From: Mycolicibacterium aurum
GTDB taxonomy: Bacteria > Actinomycetota > Actinomycetes > Mycobacteriales > Mycobacteriaceae
NCBI RefSeq assembly: GCF_900637195.1
Contig: NZ_LR134356.1
Span: 2,046,001 to 2,110,000 of the forward strand
DNA length: 64,000 bases
Reading direction: 5' to 3'
Shown here: positions 52,228-60,965 of the stretch, one piece after another
Position numbering within the stretch: position 1 is the first letter of the stretch
Layout: each line of letters starts with the position of its first letter
Notes under the pieces: model-generated
What the model saw: only the letters and a program-made list of their open reading frames with translations
What the model was told of the DNA's origin: nothing
The model's database searches: none
Position numbers and translations under genes: made by a program

Positions 52228-52775
52228 CCGACCGGCCCCGGGTCGACAGGCCGCGACGGCAGAGCCGCCGCGATCGCCGACGAGATCCCCTGAATGGGTG
52301 CGGGCCCGGTTCCCGGCGGCAGGGTCAGTGCGACGTAGACCGGTCGGTCGACGGCGAACCACGTGCTGCGGTCCCCACCCGCCTCGTCCTGGATCTGGAA
52401 CCACTGGACCGCATCGACCACCTGCACCGGCGCCCCGACCACGAACTCCGACGGACGGTCCAGTCCGCAGCGCAGGATGAGGGCTTCGCCGCCGGGCTCC
52501 TCGGGCTGCCATGCGGCCGCGCCCGCCGGGGCAGGGTTGCGCACCGCGGCGCGCCGGTAGTCCCCGAGCTGGTCGGGAAGCGCATCGATCAGTGCCCGGC
52601 AATCGGCGCTGTCGGCGGCCGGCGCAGGCACCTCGGTGATCGCGACGGGCTCCATCGTGGGTGAGCGTTGCAGCATCGCAGCCACGACCAGCACGACGAT
52701 GACAGCACCGACCGCGATGACGAGCGCAGCGATCAGCGCCACCCGCGGAGGACCGTCGTCGGTCTGACTGTTCAC
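52224..52775 (-). CDS. DUF3515 membrane-anchored protein
   Basis: A 183-residue protein with one N-terminal membrane helix ([24 protein letters not shown], residues ~12-35) and an extracytoplasmic domain of the actinobacterial DUF3515 family: [71 protein letters not shown]. Function unknown. GTG 52775 is preferred because TAGAGT lies 7 bases upstream; an ATG at 52802 is in frame but overlaps the previous gene. Its place between ddl and thiL corresponds to Rv2980. Confidence 0.78.
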   Translation of the reverse strand: MNSQTDDGPPRVALIAALVIAVGAVIVVLVVAAMLQRSPTMEPVAITEVPAPAADSADCRALIDALPDQLGDYRRAAVRNPAPAGAAAWQPEEPGGEALILRCGLDRPSEFVVGAPVQVVDAVQWFQIQDEAGGDRSTWFAVDRPVYVALTLPPGTGPAPIQGISSAIAAALPSRPVDPGPVG

Positions 52776-52788
52776 AGGCAGAACTCTA
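52775..52788 (-). promoter_or_regulatory. Leaderless-type -10 (TAGAGT) for the DUF3515 gene, overlapping an upstream stop codon
   Basis: Minus-strand TAGAGT (52788-52783) starts with the TAG stop of the Lrp/AsnC-domain gene and lies 7 bases before GTG 52775. Confidence 0.5.
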
Positions 52789-53028
52789 GGGCGCGACTCC
52801 ACCGGCGATAGGACAGGTGAGGGTGCGGGTGATCCCGGTCACCTGCTGCACGCTGGGCACCACAGTCGACTGAAGCTCGGTGAGCGACTCGGCGCCCACG
52901 CGCACGACGACGTCGTACGGGCCCGTCACGTACTCCGACGACAGCACGCCGGACAGGCCCGCGAGTTGCTTGGCGATCACTTCGGCGCGACCGACCTCGG
53001 TCTGGATGAGAACGAAAGCCTCGACCAC
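52786..53028 (-). CDS. Stand-alone Lrp/AsnC ligand-binding (RAM) domain protein
   Basis: An 80-residue protein consisting only of the effector-binding domain of Lrp/AsnC regulators: EAFVLIQTEVGRAEVIAKQLAGLSGVLSSEYVTGPYDVVVRVGAESLTELQSTVVPSVQQVTGITRTLTC. There is no helix-turn-helix, so it cannot bind DNA like Lrp; such small RAM proteins are thought to sense amino acids or modify partner regulators. GTG 53028 has GGAGGG 8 bases upstream. It is divergent from thiL, with 75 bases between starts. Confidence 0.82.
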   Translation of the reverse strand: MVEAFVLIQTEVGRAEVIAKQLAGLSGVLSSEYVTGPYDVVVRVGAESLTELQSTVVPSVQQVTGITRTLTCPIAGGVAP

Positions 53029-53053
53029 GCCGAAATCCCTCCATCTGGCTGCA

Positions 53054-53106
53054 TAGACTCCACGCCGCAGGGACCAAACGTACCGCAGACCCGAGGAGCT
53101 GACATG
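53054..53106 (+). promoter_or_regulatory. Possible -10 (TAGACT) and ribosome site for thiL
   Basis: TAGACT at 53054-53059, then GAGGAG at 53093-53098 five bases before ATG 53104. Unlike most genes here this one has a normal 5' leader. Confidence 0.45.
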
Positions 53107-54066
53107 GCGGGCGATCACGCCGACAGCACGCTGTCTGGCGTAGGCGAATTCGCTGTCATCGACCGGTTGGTGGCCGGTCGCCGCCAGCCGCCGGTCGTCA
53201 CTCTCGGTCCCGGCGACGACGCGGCCGTCGTCACGGCCGTCGACGGCAGAACGGTGGTGTGCACCGACATGCTCGTCGAGGGCCGGCACTTCCGGCTGGA
53301 CTGGTCCTCGCCCCACGACGTCGGACGAAAGGCCATCGCGCAGAACGCGGCAGACATCGAGGCGATGGGCGGCCGCTCCACCGCCTTCGTCGTCGCGTTC
53401 GGTGCGCCGGGCGACACCGAGGCCGACCGTGCCGTCGAACTCGCCGACGGGATGTGGCACGAGGCCGGTCTGATGGGCGCGGGCATCGTGGGCGGTGACA
53501 TGGTGGCGGCACCGCAGTGGGTGATCTCGGTCGCCGCGCTCGGCGACCTCGGTGGGCGCGCGCCGGTGCTCCGCAGCGGAGCCGGCGCCGGTGACGTGGT
53601 GGCCGTCGCGGGCGAACTCGGGCGTTCCGCAGCGGGACTGCTCCTGTGGCAGAACGGAATCGGCGGACACGACGCGCTGCGCCGCAGGCATCTCGTCCCC
53701 GATCCGCCGTACGGTCAAGGTGAGGCTGCCGCTCGCGCGGGCGCCACCGCGATGACGGACGTCTCCGACGGGCTGCTGGCCGATCTCGGCCACATCGCCT
53801 CTGCCTCGGGTGTGCACATCGACCTCTCCGTCGACGGTCTGTCCGCCGACATCGACGCGGTCGCCGGCGCCGCGGCAGACGTCGGCGCCGATCCGGCGCA
53901 GTGGGTGCTCGGTGGTGGGGAAGACCATGCACTCGTGGCGACATTCCCCGGCGAGCCGCCCTCGGGCTGGCGTGTGATCGGGCTCGTCAGCGCAGGTGAC
54001 GGGCCCTACCGGGTCACCGTCGGCGGTGCGGTGTGGCGCGGCACGGCGGGTTGGCAGTCGTTCTGA
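53104..54066 (+). CDS. thiL: Thiamine-monophosphate kinase
   Basis: A 320-residue ThiL that phosphorylates thiamine monophosphate to the active diphosphate. The family pattern is clear: [23 protein letters not shown] (metal and ATP loop), [82 protein letters not shown], and [15 protein letters not shown]. The start is ATG 53104 for the GAGGAG ribosome site; the frame is open further up but overlaps the divergent AsnC-domain gene. ung follows after 29 bases. Confidence 0.96.
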   Translation: MAGDHADSTLSGVGEFAVIDRLVAGRRQPPVVTLGPGDDAAVVTAVDGRTVVCTDMLVEGRHFRLDWSSPHDVGRKAIAQNAADIEAMGGRSTAFVVAFGAPGDTEADRAVELADGMWHEAGLMGAGIVGGDMVAAPQWVISVAALGDLGGRAPVLRSGAGAGDVVAVAGELGRSAAGLLLWQNGIGGHDALRRRHLVPDPPYGQGEAAARAGATAMTDVSDGLLADLGHIASASGVHIDLSVDGLSADIDAVAGAAADVGADPAQWVLGGGEDHALVATFPGEPPSGWRVIGLVSAGDGPYRVTVGGAVWRGTAGWQSF

Positions 54067-54081
54067 GCGCCGGCGACCCGC

Positions 54082-54098
54082 TATGTTGGCCTCTCGTG
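54082..54098 (+). promoter_or_regulatory. Leaderless-type -10 (TATGTT) for ung
   Basis: TATGTT at 54082-54087, 8 bases before GTG 54096. Confidence 0.5.
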
Positions 54099-54773
54099 AC
54101 TGCACGCGCTCTCAACGAATTGGTCGACGACGGCTGGGCTTCGGCGCTCGCGCCGGTCGAATCACAGGTGACGCAGATGGGCGAGTTTCTGCGCGCGGAA
54201 CTGGCCGCCGGCCACCGCTATCTGCCCGCCGGCCCGAACGTGTTGCGCGCGTTCACGTTCCCGCTGGAGAAGGTGCGGGTGCTCATCGTCGGCCAGGATC
54301 CCTACCCGACGCCGGGTCACGCGGTGGGTCTGAGTTTCTCGGTGGCGCCCGACGTGCGCCCGCTGCCGCGCAGTCTCGACAACATCTTCAAGGAGTACCG
54401 GGAAGACCTGGGCCACCCGGCACCGTCGACCGGCGACCTGACGCCGTGGTGCGAGCAGGGCGTGATGCTGCTGAACAGAGTGCTCACCGTGCGTCCGGGT
54501 ACACCTGCCTCACACCGAGGCAAGGGGTGGGAAGCCGTCACCGAATGCGCGATCCGCGCCCTGGTGGCCCGGCAGCAGCCGATGGTGGCGGTGCTGTGGG
54601 GCAGGGATGCGTCGACGCTCAAACCGATGCTGGGGGATACCGCGGTCATCGAATCCGCGCATCCGTCGCCGTTGTCGGCGTCACGCGGTTTCTTCGGCTC
54701 GCGGCCGTTCAGCCGCGCGAACGAGCTGCTGACGCAGATGGGTGCAGACCCGGTGGACTGGCGCCTGCCCTAG
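54096..54773 (+). CDS. ung: Uracil-DNA glycosylase
   Basis: A 225-residue family 1 UDG that removes uracil from DNA. The water-activating loop is [20 protein letters not shown], the Gly/Ser and Asn regions are [25 protein letters not shown], and the minor-groove intercalation loop is [27 protein letters not shown] 54096 is chosen over the ATG at 54033, because the -10 lies just before it and the extra residues are only shadow of thiL. It is convergent with rpmB. Confidence 0.97.
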   Translation: MTARALNELVDDGWASALAPVESQVTQMGEFLRAELAAGHRYLPAGPNVLRAFTFPLEKVRVLIVGQDPYPTPGHAVGLSFSVAPDVRPLPRSLDNIFKEYREDLGHPAPSTGDLTPWCEQGVMLLNRVLTVRPGTPASHRGKGWEAVTECAIRALVARQQPMVAVLWGRDASTLKPMLGDTAVIESAHPSPLSASRGFFGSRPFSRANELLTQMGADPVDWRLP

Positions 54774-54782
54774 AGCGTGCCT

Positions 54783-54977
54783 CTAGCCGCGGCTGACCTT
54801 GCCGGCCTTCAGGCACGACGTGCAGACGTTCACGCGCTGCTTGTTGCCGCCCGGGCTGGACACTGCGCGCACGCTCTGGATGTTCGGGTTCCACCGGCGG
54901 CTGGTCCGGCGATGGGAGTGCGACACCGACTTGCCGAAGCCGGGGCCCTTCCCGCAGATCTCGCACACGGCAGCCAT
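54783..54977 (-). CDS. rpmB: 50S ribosomal protein L28, zinc-ribbon form
   Basis: A 64-residue L28: [35 protein letters not shown]. It keeps two CxxC pairs (Cys5/Cys8 and Cys52/Cys55 in [12 protein letters not shown]), the zinc-binding C+ version. Mycobacteria usually also carry a cysteine-free copy elsewhere under Zur control, used at low zinc. GAGGAG upstream of ATG 54977 is a clear ribosome site. Monocistronic, divergent from the DAK2 gene. Confidence 0.95.
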   Translation of the reverse strand: MAAVCEICGKGPGFGKSVSHSHRRTSRRWNPNIQSVRAVSSPGGNKQRVNVCTSCLKAGKVSRG

Positions 54978-55218
54978 AGTTGAAACTCCTCGAATCAGTA
55001 CGTGGGGGTCTGGGTCTTCGGCCACCGTGACGGCAGCTCGACCCGACAACCCGATCAGAATACCGGCCGGTGCGAGGATCACCAAAAATGCGCCGTCGCC
55101 GCTGTCCACAGGCCGGGTGCAGCGGCCTTCGGCGATGTCCGTGTGACTGACTAGGCTGACGCCGACGGCGGCAGCAGTGCAGGTGGGCACGGCCGCGCCG
55201 CGTGCAGGTGGAGGTGGA

Positions 55219-56868
55219 ATGTCGGTTCGGCGGCTCGATGCGTCGACCCTGCGGCGCTGGGCGCACGCCGCGGTCGCTGAGCTGATCAACCACACCGACG
55301 AGATCAACCAACTCAACGTCTTCCCCGTCGCCGACGCCGACACCGGCACCAACATGCTGTTCACGATGCGCGCGGCGTGGGCGCAGGCCGACGCCTGCGA
55401 AGCCGTCGACGACGTCACCGCCGTCGCCGCGGCGCTGGCGGACGGAGCGCTGCGCGGCGCCAGGGGCAACTCGGGGGTGATCCTGTCCCAGATCCTGCGC
55501 GCCATCGCCGAGGTCACCGCCGCCGCAGCCGACGACCGCGACGGAGTACTGGCCGACATCAGCGGGGCGCTGTTGGGTACCGCGCTGCGGCATGCGGTGA
55601 CGCTCGTCGTCACGTCCATGGGTGAAGCCGTGCCTGGCACCATCGTGTCCGTTCTCCACGACGCGGCCGCCGCCGCCGAGGAGGCGGCTGATGAACGGGC
55701 TGAACTGTCCGAGGTGGTCACCGCGAGCGCACAGGCCGCGGCGGCAGCTCTGGACCGCACCACCGCCCAGCTCGACGTGCTGGCCGACGCCGGCGTCGTC
55801 GACGCAGGTGGCCGGGGACTCCTCGTGCTGCTGGACGCGCTCGGTGCGACGCTGACCGGGCACTCCCCGGCCCGCGCGGTGTACCGGCGGCCCGCCGAGG
55901 AGCCCGCGCCGCGGCCCGCCGCGCGGCAGTCACCGAGCTTCGAGGTGATGTACCTGCTCAGCGAGTGCGACGTCGACAGCGTCGAAACACTGCGGGTCCG
56001 CCTGGAAGAGCTGGGCGACTCGGTCGCGATCGCCGCCTCGGGCTTCGGGGACACCGGTCAGGCCGGGGCAGGCCACTACTCGGTTCACGTCCATGCCGAC
56101 GACGCGGGGGCCGCGGTCGAGGCCGGCCTGGCGGTCGGCGTTCCGAGCCGCATTCAGATCACCTCCCTGCGCGGCGGCGCCGATCGGCTTCCCGCAGGCA
56201 GCTGGAGCAGAGAACGGGCCGTGCTCGCCGTGGTCGACGGCGACGGCGCCGAAGGTCTGTTCGCCGGCGAGGGCGCCTCGGTCCTGCGCGTCGAGCCCGA
56301 CGTGCCGATCAGCGCCCAGCATCTGCTGCACGCACTGGTCAAGACCGGAGCCGCGCAGGTGATGGTGCTGCCCAACGGCTATGTCGCGGCCGAGGAGATC
56401 GTCGCCGGCTGCGCGGTCGCCTCTGACTGGGGGATCGACTTGGTGCCGGTACCCACCGCGTCGATGGTGCAGGGCCTGGCCGCGCTCGCCGTGCACGACG
56501 CTGACCGTCGGCTGGTCGACGACGGCTACACCATGGCCAGGGCCGCGGCGGGCGCTCGGCACGGTGCGGTGCGGGTGGCCGCCGAGGAGGCGTTGACGTG
56601 GGCGGGCACCTGCAAGCCCGGCGACGGCCTCGGCATCGCCGGCGACGAGGTGGTGATCGTCGGTGACGGCGTCGTCGCGGCAGGCGCGGGGTTGATCGAC
56701 CTGCTGCTGGCTGCCGGCGGTGAACTGGTCACGGTCCTCACCGGCGACGAGGCTCCGGAAGTCGGACAGGCGCTCGTCGACCACGTCCACCGCCACCACA
56801 TCGGCGCCGAAGTTGTCACATTCCACACCGGGCACCGCGGGGACGCGGTGCTCATCGGGGTGGAGTGA
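55219..56868 (+). CDS. DAK2/FakA-like kinase-domain protein (Rv2974c-Rv2975c-like)
   Basis: A 549-residue protein with the DhaL/DAK2 nucleotide-binding domain at the N-terminus ([74 protein letters not shown]) and a C-terminal DegV-related half ([37 protein letters not shown]... to [18 protein letters not shown]). This is the FakA layout: FakA phosphorylates a fatty acid held by FakB. No FakB/DegV gene is in the window. The metal motif is DADTGTN rather than the common DGDTGTN. GGAGGTGG precedes ATG 55219; the stop overlaps recG (GTGA). rpmB-DAK2-recG is a conserved actinobacterial block. Confidence 0.88.
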   Translation: MSVRRLDASTLRRWAHAAVAELINHTDEINQLNVFPVADADTGTNMLFTMRAAWAQADACEAVDDVTAVAAALADGALRGARGNSGVILSQILRAIAEVTAAAADDRDGVLADISGALLGTALRHAVTLVVTSMGEAVPGTIVSVLHDAAAAAEEAADERAELSEVVTASAQAAAAALDRTTAQLDVLADAGVVDAGGRGLLVLLDALGATLTGHSPARAVYRRPAEEPAPRPAARQSPSFEVMYLLSECDVDSVETLRVRLEELGDSVAIAASGFGDTGQAGAGHYSVHVHADDAGAAVEAGLAVGVPSRIQITSLRGGADRLPAGSWSRERAVLAVVDGDGAEGLFAGEGASVLRVEPDVPISAQHLLHALVKTGAAQVMVLPNGYVAAEEIVAGCAVASDWGIDLVPVPTASMVQGLAALAVHDADRRLVDDGYTMARAAAGARHGAVRVAAEEALTWAGTCKPGDGLGIAGDEVVIVGDGVVAAGAGLIDLLLAAGGELVTVLTGDEAPEVGQALVDHVHRHHIGAEVVTFHTGHRGDAVLIGVE

Positions 56869-59108
56869 CCGTGGCGACACTCGGTGACCGGCTGGACTTC
56901 GTGCTCGGGAAGAAGGCCGCCGCAGACCTCGAGGAGTATCTCGGCATTCGCACGGTCAACGACCTCGTGCGCTACTTCCCCCGCAAGTACAGCGATGCGA
57001 TGACCGTGCGCGGCGAAGGGGAGGAGCTCGACCTCGAGGAGGGCGAACACGTCACGTTCGTCGATGTCATCGAGAAGGCCGACCTGAGATACACCAATCG
57101 CCAGCCGCGGCGTGAGTTCCTCGTTGTCACGCTGCGGGATCGGCGGCCGAAGGTGACGGCGACGTTCTTCAATGCCAAGTTCCTGAAGAGGAGCCTGGTC
57201 GAAGGCGCCAAGGTGATGCTGTCGGGCGAGGTCGGCTACTTCCGGGGCGTGATGCAGCTGACGCACCCGGCGTTCATGGTGCTCGGTGCCGCGGGCGGTA
57301 AGAACGTCGGCACCAAGTCGCTGACGGCCATCGCCGCGACATCCACCGCCACCGGCGACGATCTGCTCGCCGAGTTCGAGAAGGACTACTTCCCGATCTA
57401 CCCGGCCGCCGCGAAGATCCAGACCTGGGAGATCTACGCGTGCATCCGCCAGATGTTGGCCGTGCTGGATCCCATCGCGGAGACCCTGCCGGATTGGTTT
57501 GTGCGTGAACACAATCTGATGTCCGAGGACCAGGCGCTGCGTGCGGTTCACGTCAGCGACAACAAGGAAGATCGCGCTCGGGCCATCGAGCGCCTGACGT
57601 TCGACGAAGCGGCCGGGGTGCAGTGGGGTCTGGTGGTGCGCCGGCACGGCGAGCTCAGCGAATCCGGCCCCCCGGCGCTGCCCCGGGACGACGGTCTGGC
57701 TGCCGAGATGGCGCAGCAGCTGCCGTTCGACCTGACCGCGGGGCAGAAGGAGGTGCTCGAGGTCATCTCGACCGAGCTCACCGCGACGCGGCCGATGAAC
57801 CGGATGTTGCAGGGTGAGGTGGGCTCCGGCAAGACCGTGGTCTCGCTGCTGGCCATGTTGCAGATGGTGGATGCGGGCTATCAGTGCGCACTGCTGGCTC
57901 CCACGGAAGTTCTTGCTGCACAACATGATCTGTCGATAAGGGCGATGCTCGGGCCCTTGGCGAGCGCAGGGGAACTCGGCGGGGCCGACCACGGAACGCG
58001 AGTCGCGCTGCTGACGGGCTCGATGACGGCACAGCAGAAACGTGATGTGCGACGGGAGGTCGCCTCCGGCGCGGCGGGCATCGTGATCGGCACGCATGCG
58101 CTGCTGCAGGACACCGTGGAGTTCGACCGACTGGGCATGGTGGTGGTCGACGAACAGCACCGGTTCGGAGTCGAGCAGCGAGACCGGTTGCGGGCCAAGG
58201 CTCCTGACGGTGTCACCCCGCACCTGCTGGTCATGACGGCGACGCCCATCCCCAGGACGGTGGCGTTGACGACGTACGGAGACCTGGAGACCTCCACGTT
58301 GCGCGAGCTGCCCCGCGGTCGTCAGCCGATCACCACCAACACGATCTTCCAGACCCAGCAACCGAGATGGCTCGAGCGGGCGTGGGAGCGCATTGTCGAG
58401 GAGGTGCGCGCGGGTCGTCAGGCGTACGTGGTCGCGTCCCGGATCGACGAGGACGACAAACCTGCCGTGAAGAAAGCCAAGAAGGACACGCACGATCCAG
58501 GCCCGCCGCCGGTGACCGTCGTCGAACTCTTCGCGCGGCTGCAACGCGGACCGCTTGCCGGACTACGGCTCGGCCTCATGCACGGACGGCTCTCCGGCGA
58601 CGAAAAAGACGCAGTGATGCGGTCATTCCGGGCAGGCGAGATCGACGTGCTCATCTGCACCACGGTGATCGAGGTGGGTGTCGACGTCCCCAACGCCACC
58701 GCGATGGTGGTGATGGATGCCGACCGCTTCGGCATCAGCCAGCTTCATCAACTCCGCGGGCGGATCGGCCGCGGCGAGCATCCCAGCCTGTGCCTGTTGG
58801 TGACCAAGCTGCCCGAGTCCTCGAAAGCCGGAGCGCGGCTTCGCGCGGTCGCGGCCACCCAGGACGGCTTCGCCCTTGCCGATCTGGACCTCCGGGAACG
58901 CAGCGAAGGCGATGTCCTGGGGCTGCATCAATCCGGCCGGCCGATCACGTTGCGGTTCCTGTCTCTTGCCGAGCACTACGACATCATCGTGGCGGCCAAA
59001 GAGTTGTGCGAAGCCGTCTATGACGCCGACCCGCTCGATCCTGGAATGGCCGAACTCTCGGCACCGTTCACCGACACCGACCGGGTCCAGTACCTGGACA
59101 TGTCGTGA
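56865..59108 (+). CDS. recG: ATP-dependent DNA helicase RecG
   Basis: A 747-residue RecG that remodels stalled replication forks and Holliday junctions. The N-terminal wedge domain has LREL-type VNDLVRYFPRKYSDAM and an OB fold (HVTFVDVIEKADLRYTNRQPRREFLVVTLRDRRPKVTATFF). Helicase motifs: MLQGEVGSGKTVVSLLAM (Walker A), MVVVDEQHRFGVEQRDRL (DEQH box), LLVMTATPIPRTVALTTYGDLETSTLRELP, VIEVGVDVPNATAMVVMDADRFGISQLHQLRGRIGRGEHPSLCLL. A Lys-rich insert (KPAVKKAKKDTHDPGPPP) separates parts of the C-terminal helicase half. The GTG start overlaps the DAK2 stop; GTG 56871 is possible. Confidence 0.97.
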   Translation: MTVATLGDRLDFVLGKKAAADLEEYLGIRTVNDLVRYFPRKYSDAMTVRGEGEELDLEEGEHVTFVDVIEKADLRYTNRQPRREFLVVTLRDRRPKVTATFFNAKFLKRSLVEGAKVMLSGEVGYFRGVMQLTHPAFMVLGAAGGKNVGTKSLTAIAATSTATGDDLLAEFEKDYFPIYPAAAKIQTWEIYACIRQMLAVLDPIAETLPDWFVREHNLMSEDQALRAVHVSDNKEDRARAIERLTFDEAAGVQWGLVVRRHGELSESGPPALPRDDGLAAEMAQQLPFDLTAGQKEVLEVISTELTATRPMNRMLQGEVGSGKTVVSLLAMLQMVDAGYQCALLAPTEVLAAQHDLSIRAMLGPLASAGELGGADHGTRVALLTGSMTAQQKRDVRREVASGAAGIVIGTHALLQDTVEFDRLGMVVVDEQHRFGVEQRDRLRAKAPDGVTPHLLVMTATPIPRTVALTTYGDLETSTLRELPRGRQPITTNTIFQTQQPRWLERAWERIVEEVRAGRQAYVVASRIDEDDKPAVKKAKKDTHDPGPPPVTVVELFARLQRGPLAGLRLGLMHGRLSGDEKDAVMRSFRAGEIDVLICTTVIEVGVDVPNATAMVVMDADRFGISQLHQLRGRIGRGEHPSLCLLVTKLPESSKAGARLRAVAATQDGFALADLDLRERSEGDVLGLHQSGRPITLRFLSLAEHYDIIVAAKELCEAVYDADPLDPGMAELSAPFTDTDRVQYLDMS

Positions 59109-59812
59109 CGCGCACGCACACTCTGTGGCTGGCCGTCGCGGCGATGCTCGCCGTGATCGTCGCCTACCAGGTGACCTCGACGTCGCACGGACAGTCAGAG
59201 GTCGTGGCCGACGCCGACGTCCCGACCGTCGTTCCCGGCGTCGACGTGCTCGCAGGTATTGCCGAGATCCCCGGCCGCGTTCGTGGAAACGATTATCGCA
59301 GAGACGCATTCGGTGAGTCGTGGACAGACGACACCACTGCGCCGGGCGGTCACAACGGGTGCGACACGCGAAACGACATTCTCGATCGGGACCTGGTGGA
59401 CAAGACCTACGTGGCGATCTCCCGGTGCCCGACGGCGGTGGCGACGGGCACGCTGCGCGATCCGTACACCAACGCAACCGTCGCGTTCCTGCGGGGAAAT
59501 CAGACGGGCGCTTCGGTCCAGATCGATCACCTCGTGCCGCTGGCGCTGGCGTGGGATCTGGGTGCGCGCAACTGGACCGACGAGGTGCGGGAACGTTTCG
59601 CCAACGACCCGGCGAACCTGCTGGCGGTGGACGGACCGACGAACCAGGACAAGGGCGACAAAGAGCCGTCGTTGTGGATGCCTCCGAACGCTGCGTTCCA
59701 CTGCCAATACGCGATGCAGTACATCGAAGTCCTGCGTGGCTACCAGCTGCCGGTCGATGCGCCGTCGGCGCCGGTGTTGCGGGAGGCGGCTGCTACCTGC
59801 CCGACGGGTTGA
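59105..59812 (+). CDS. Secreted HNH-endonuclease-like DUF1524 protein (Rv2972c-like)
   Basis: A 235-residue protein with an N-terminal membrane or signal segment (TLWLAVAAMLAVIVAYQVTS) and an HNH/GmrSD_C-like DUF1524 domain: GCDTRNDILDRDL, the metal-His motif VQIDHLVPLALAWDLGARNW, and NDPANLLAVDGPTNQDKGDKEPSLWMPPN. This is the common actinobacterial exported HNH family, possibly an extracellular or envelope nuclease; activity unproven. It starts at the GTG overlapping the recG stop, so it is coupled to a DNA-repair helicase though it is probably exported. Confidence 0.83.
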   Translation: MTRTHTLWLAVAAMLAVIVAYQVTSTSHGQSEVVADADVPTVVPGVDVLAGIAEIPGRVRGNDYRRDAFGESWTDDTTAPGGHNGCDTRNDILDRDLVDKTYVAISRCPTAVATGTLRDPYTNATVAFLRGNQTGASVQIDHLVPLALAWDLGARNWTDEVRERFANDPANLLAVDGPTNQDKGDKEPSLWMPPNAAFHCQYAMQYIEVLRGYQLPVDAPSAPVLREAAATCPTG

Positions 59813-59835
59813 TCCTGGTTTCGTAACGATGCGGA

Positions 59836-59850
59836 TAAAATCGACTGATG
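59836..59850 (+). promoter_or_regulatory. Leaderless-type -10 (TAAAAT) for the TetR gene
   Basis: TAAAAT at 59836-59841, 6 bases before ATG 59848. Confidence 0.55.
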
Positions 59851-60396
59851 GGTCGCCCTCGTGAATTCGATCGTGCGCAATCATTGGTCCGCGCAATGCA
59901 TCTGTTCTGGGAGCAGGGATACGAGCGGACGACGCTGCGCGACCTCACCGACGTGATGGGTATTTCGGCACCGAGTCTGTACAACGCCTTCGGCGACAAG
60001 AAGGCCTTGTTCGACGAGGCCGTTGCCGAGTACGCGCGATCGTCTCCGGTCATCGTTGCTGACACCGACGAGCCGATCTCGCGGGATGTTCTGGCCCGGA
60101 TTCTCGATTCGGCCGTCCGCGAATACACCAGCGCCGAGCACCCCAACGGGTGTTTTGTGATCTCGGATCCCGTGCTGGCCGAGCAACGTGAACTCGGCCG
60201 TGCCGCGATCCGGGCGCGACTGCGGCGCGCGTACGACGCGGGCGAACTGGCTGATGAATTCGACATCGAACCGATGGTGACCTTCATCGACATCGTGCTG
60301 CGCGGGCTGTCCTCGCTGGCACGCGACGGAGCAGATCCGGCCGCCCTGAGGGCGGCGGCAACAGTGGCGTTGCGGGCGTGGCCCGGCGGCGGCTAG
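59848..60396 (+). CDS. TetR-family transcriptional regulator
   Basis: A 182-residue repressor. The N-terminal helix-turn-helix is typical: GRPREFDRAQSLVRAMHLFWEQGYERTTLRDLTDVMGISAPSLYNAFGDKKALFDEAVAEY. The C-terminal ligand domain includes HPNGCFVISDP with a cysteine shared by a TetR subgroup. The likely target is the next gene (SnoaL-like), since a perfect 7-bp inverted repeat lies between them; autoregulation is also possible. Ligand unknown. Confidence 0.9.
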   Translation: MGRPREFDRAQSLVRAMHLFWEQGYERTTLRDLTDVMGISAPSLYNAFGDKKALFDEAVAEYARSSPVIVADTDEPISRDVLARILDSAVREYTSAEHPNGCFVISDPVLAEQRELGRAAIRARLRRAYDAGELADEFDIEPMVTFIDIVLRGLSSLARDGADPAALRAAATVALRAWPGGG

Positions 60397-60437
60397 CGGT
60401 ACCGATGCCCCTCGCCACGCGGTGTGACGCGCGTGAG

Positions 60438-60456
60438 CACAGTTTTATCAACTGTG
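60438..60456. promoter_or_regulatory. Operator-like inverted repeat CACAGTT-N5-AACTGTG
   Basis: Perfect 7-bp arms (60438-60444, 60450-60456) around TTATC in the 131-base gap between the TetR gene and the SnoaL-like gene, about 70 bases before the latter. The size suits a TetR dimer. The flanking TTACAAAAT stretch could be the -10 region it occludes. Confidence 0.6.
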
Positions 60457-60527
60457 TTACAAAATGAGGACCGCCGGTTCCCGGGCCTGTCATCACTGAC
60501 ACCTCTACTGCGAAAGCGAGGACTCCC

Positions 60528-60896
60528 ATGTCGGATCCCATCGAAAATCTGATGCGGGCCAACCTGCTCGACGTGTTCAACGAACGAGATGACACCAAGC
60601 GGCAGGCGGCCATCGAGCGCACCTACGCCACCGATGTGGCCTGGACCGACGACGAGGGCACCGTCGTCGGACGGGACAGCTTGGAAGCCAAATGCGTTGG
60701 CCTGCAGAGTAATCTGGGCGGACTGGAGTTCGCCGCCGACGGCCCGGTGCGCACGGTGCCCGGTTTCGCCCACCTGGCCTGGAAGCTGCTCGACCCTGGC
60801 AGTGGTCAGGCGGTCATGACGGGGTTCGATGCCGCCGTGATCGAGGACGGGCTCATCAGTCGACTCTGGACGGTGCTCATCCCGCCGACGAAGTGA
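60528..60896 (+). CDS. SnoaL-like (NTF2-fold) protein
   Basis: A 122-residue NTF2/SnoaL-fold protein: NLMRANLLDVFNERDDTKRQAAIERTYATDVAWTDDEGTVVGRDSLEAKCVGLQ and PGSGQAVMTGFDAAVIEDGLISRLWTVLIPP. SnoaL-like proteins are small cyclases, isomerases or binding proteins; specific activity cannot be read from sequence. A short GAGGA ribosome site precedes ATG 60528. It probably forms a regulatory pair with the upstream TetR gene, as often seen with this class. Confidence 0.82.
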   Translation: MSDPIENLMRANLLDVFNERDDTKRQAAIERTYATDVAWTDDEGTVVGRDSLEAKCVGLQSNLGGLEFAADGPVRTVPGFAHLAWKLLDPGSGQAVMTGFDAAVIEDGLISRLWTVLIPPTK

Positions 60897-60965
60897 ATAC
60901 CCCGGAGTCGGTGGCGACCCCGCGGCCGCACCGTCGGCGTTCGTATGGCCGACCCTGCGCTGCGC

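Noticed and set aside
52966-53103. 46-codon upstream extension of thiL
   Set aside because: Overlaps the divergent AsnC-domain gene and lacks family similarity; the ribosome site supports 53104.
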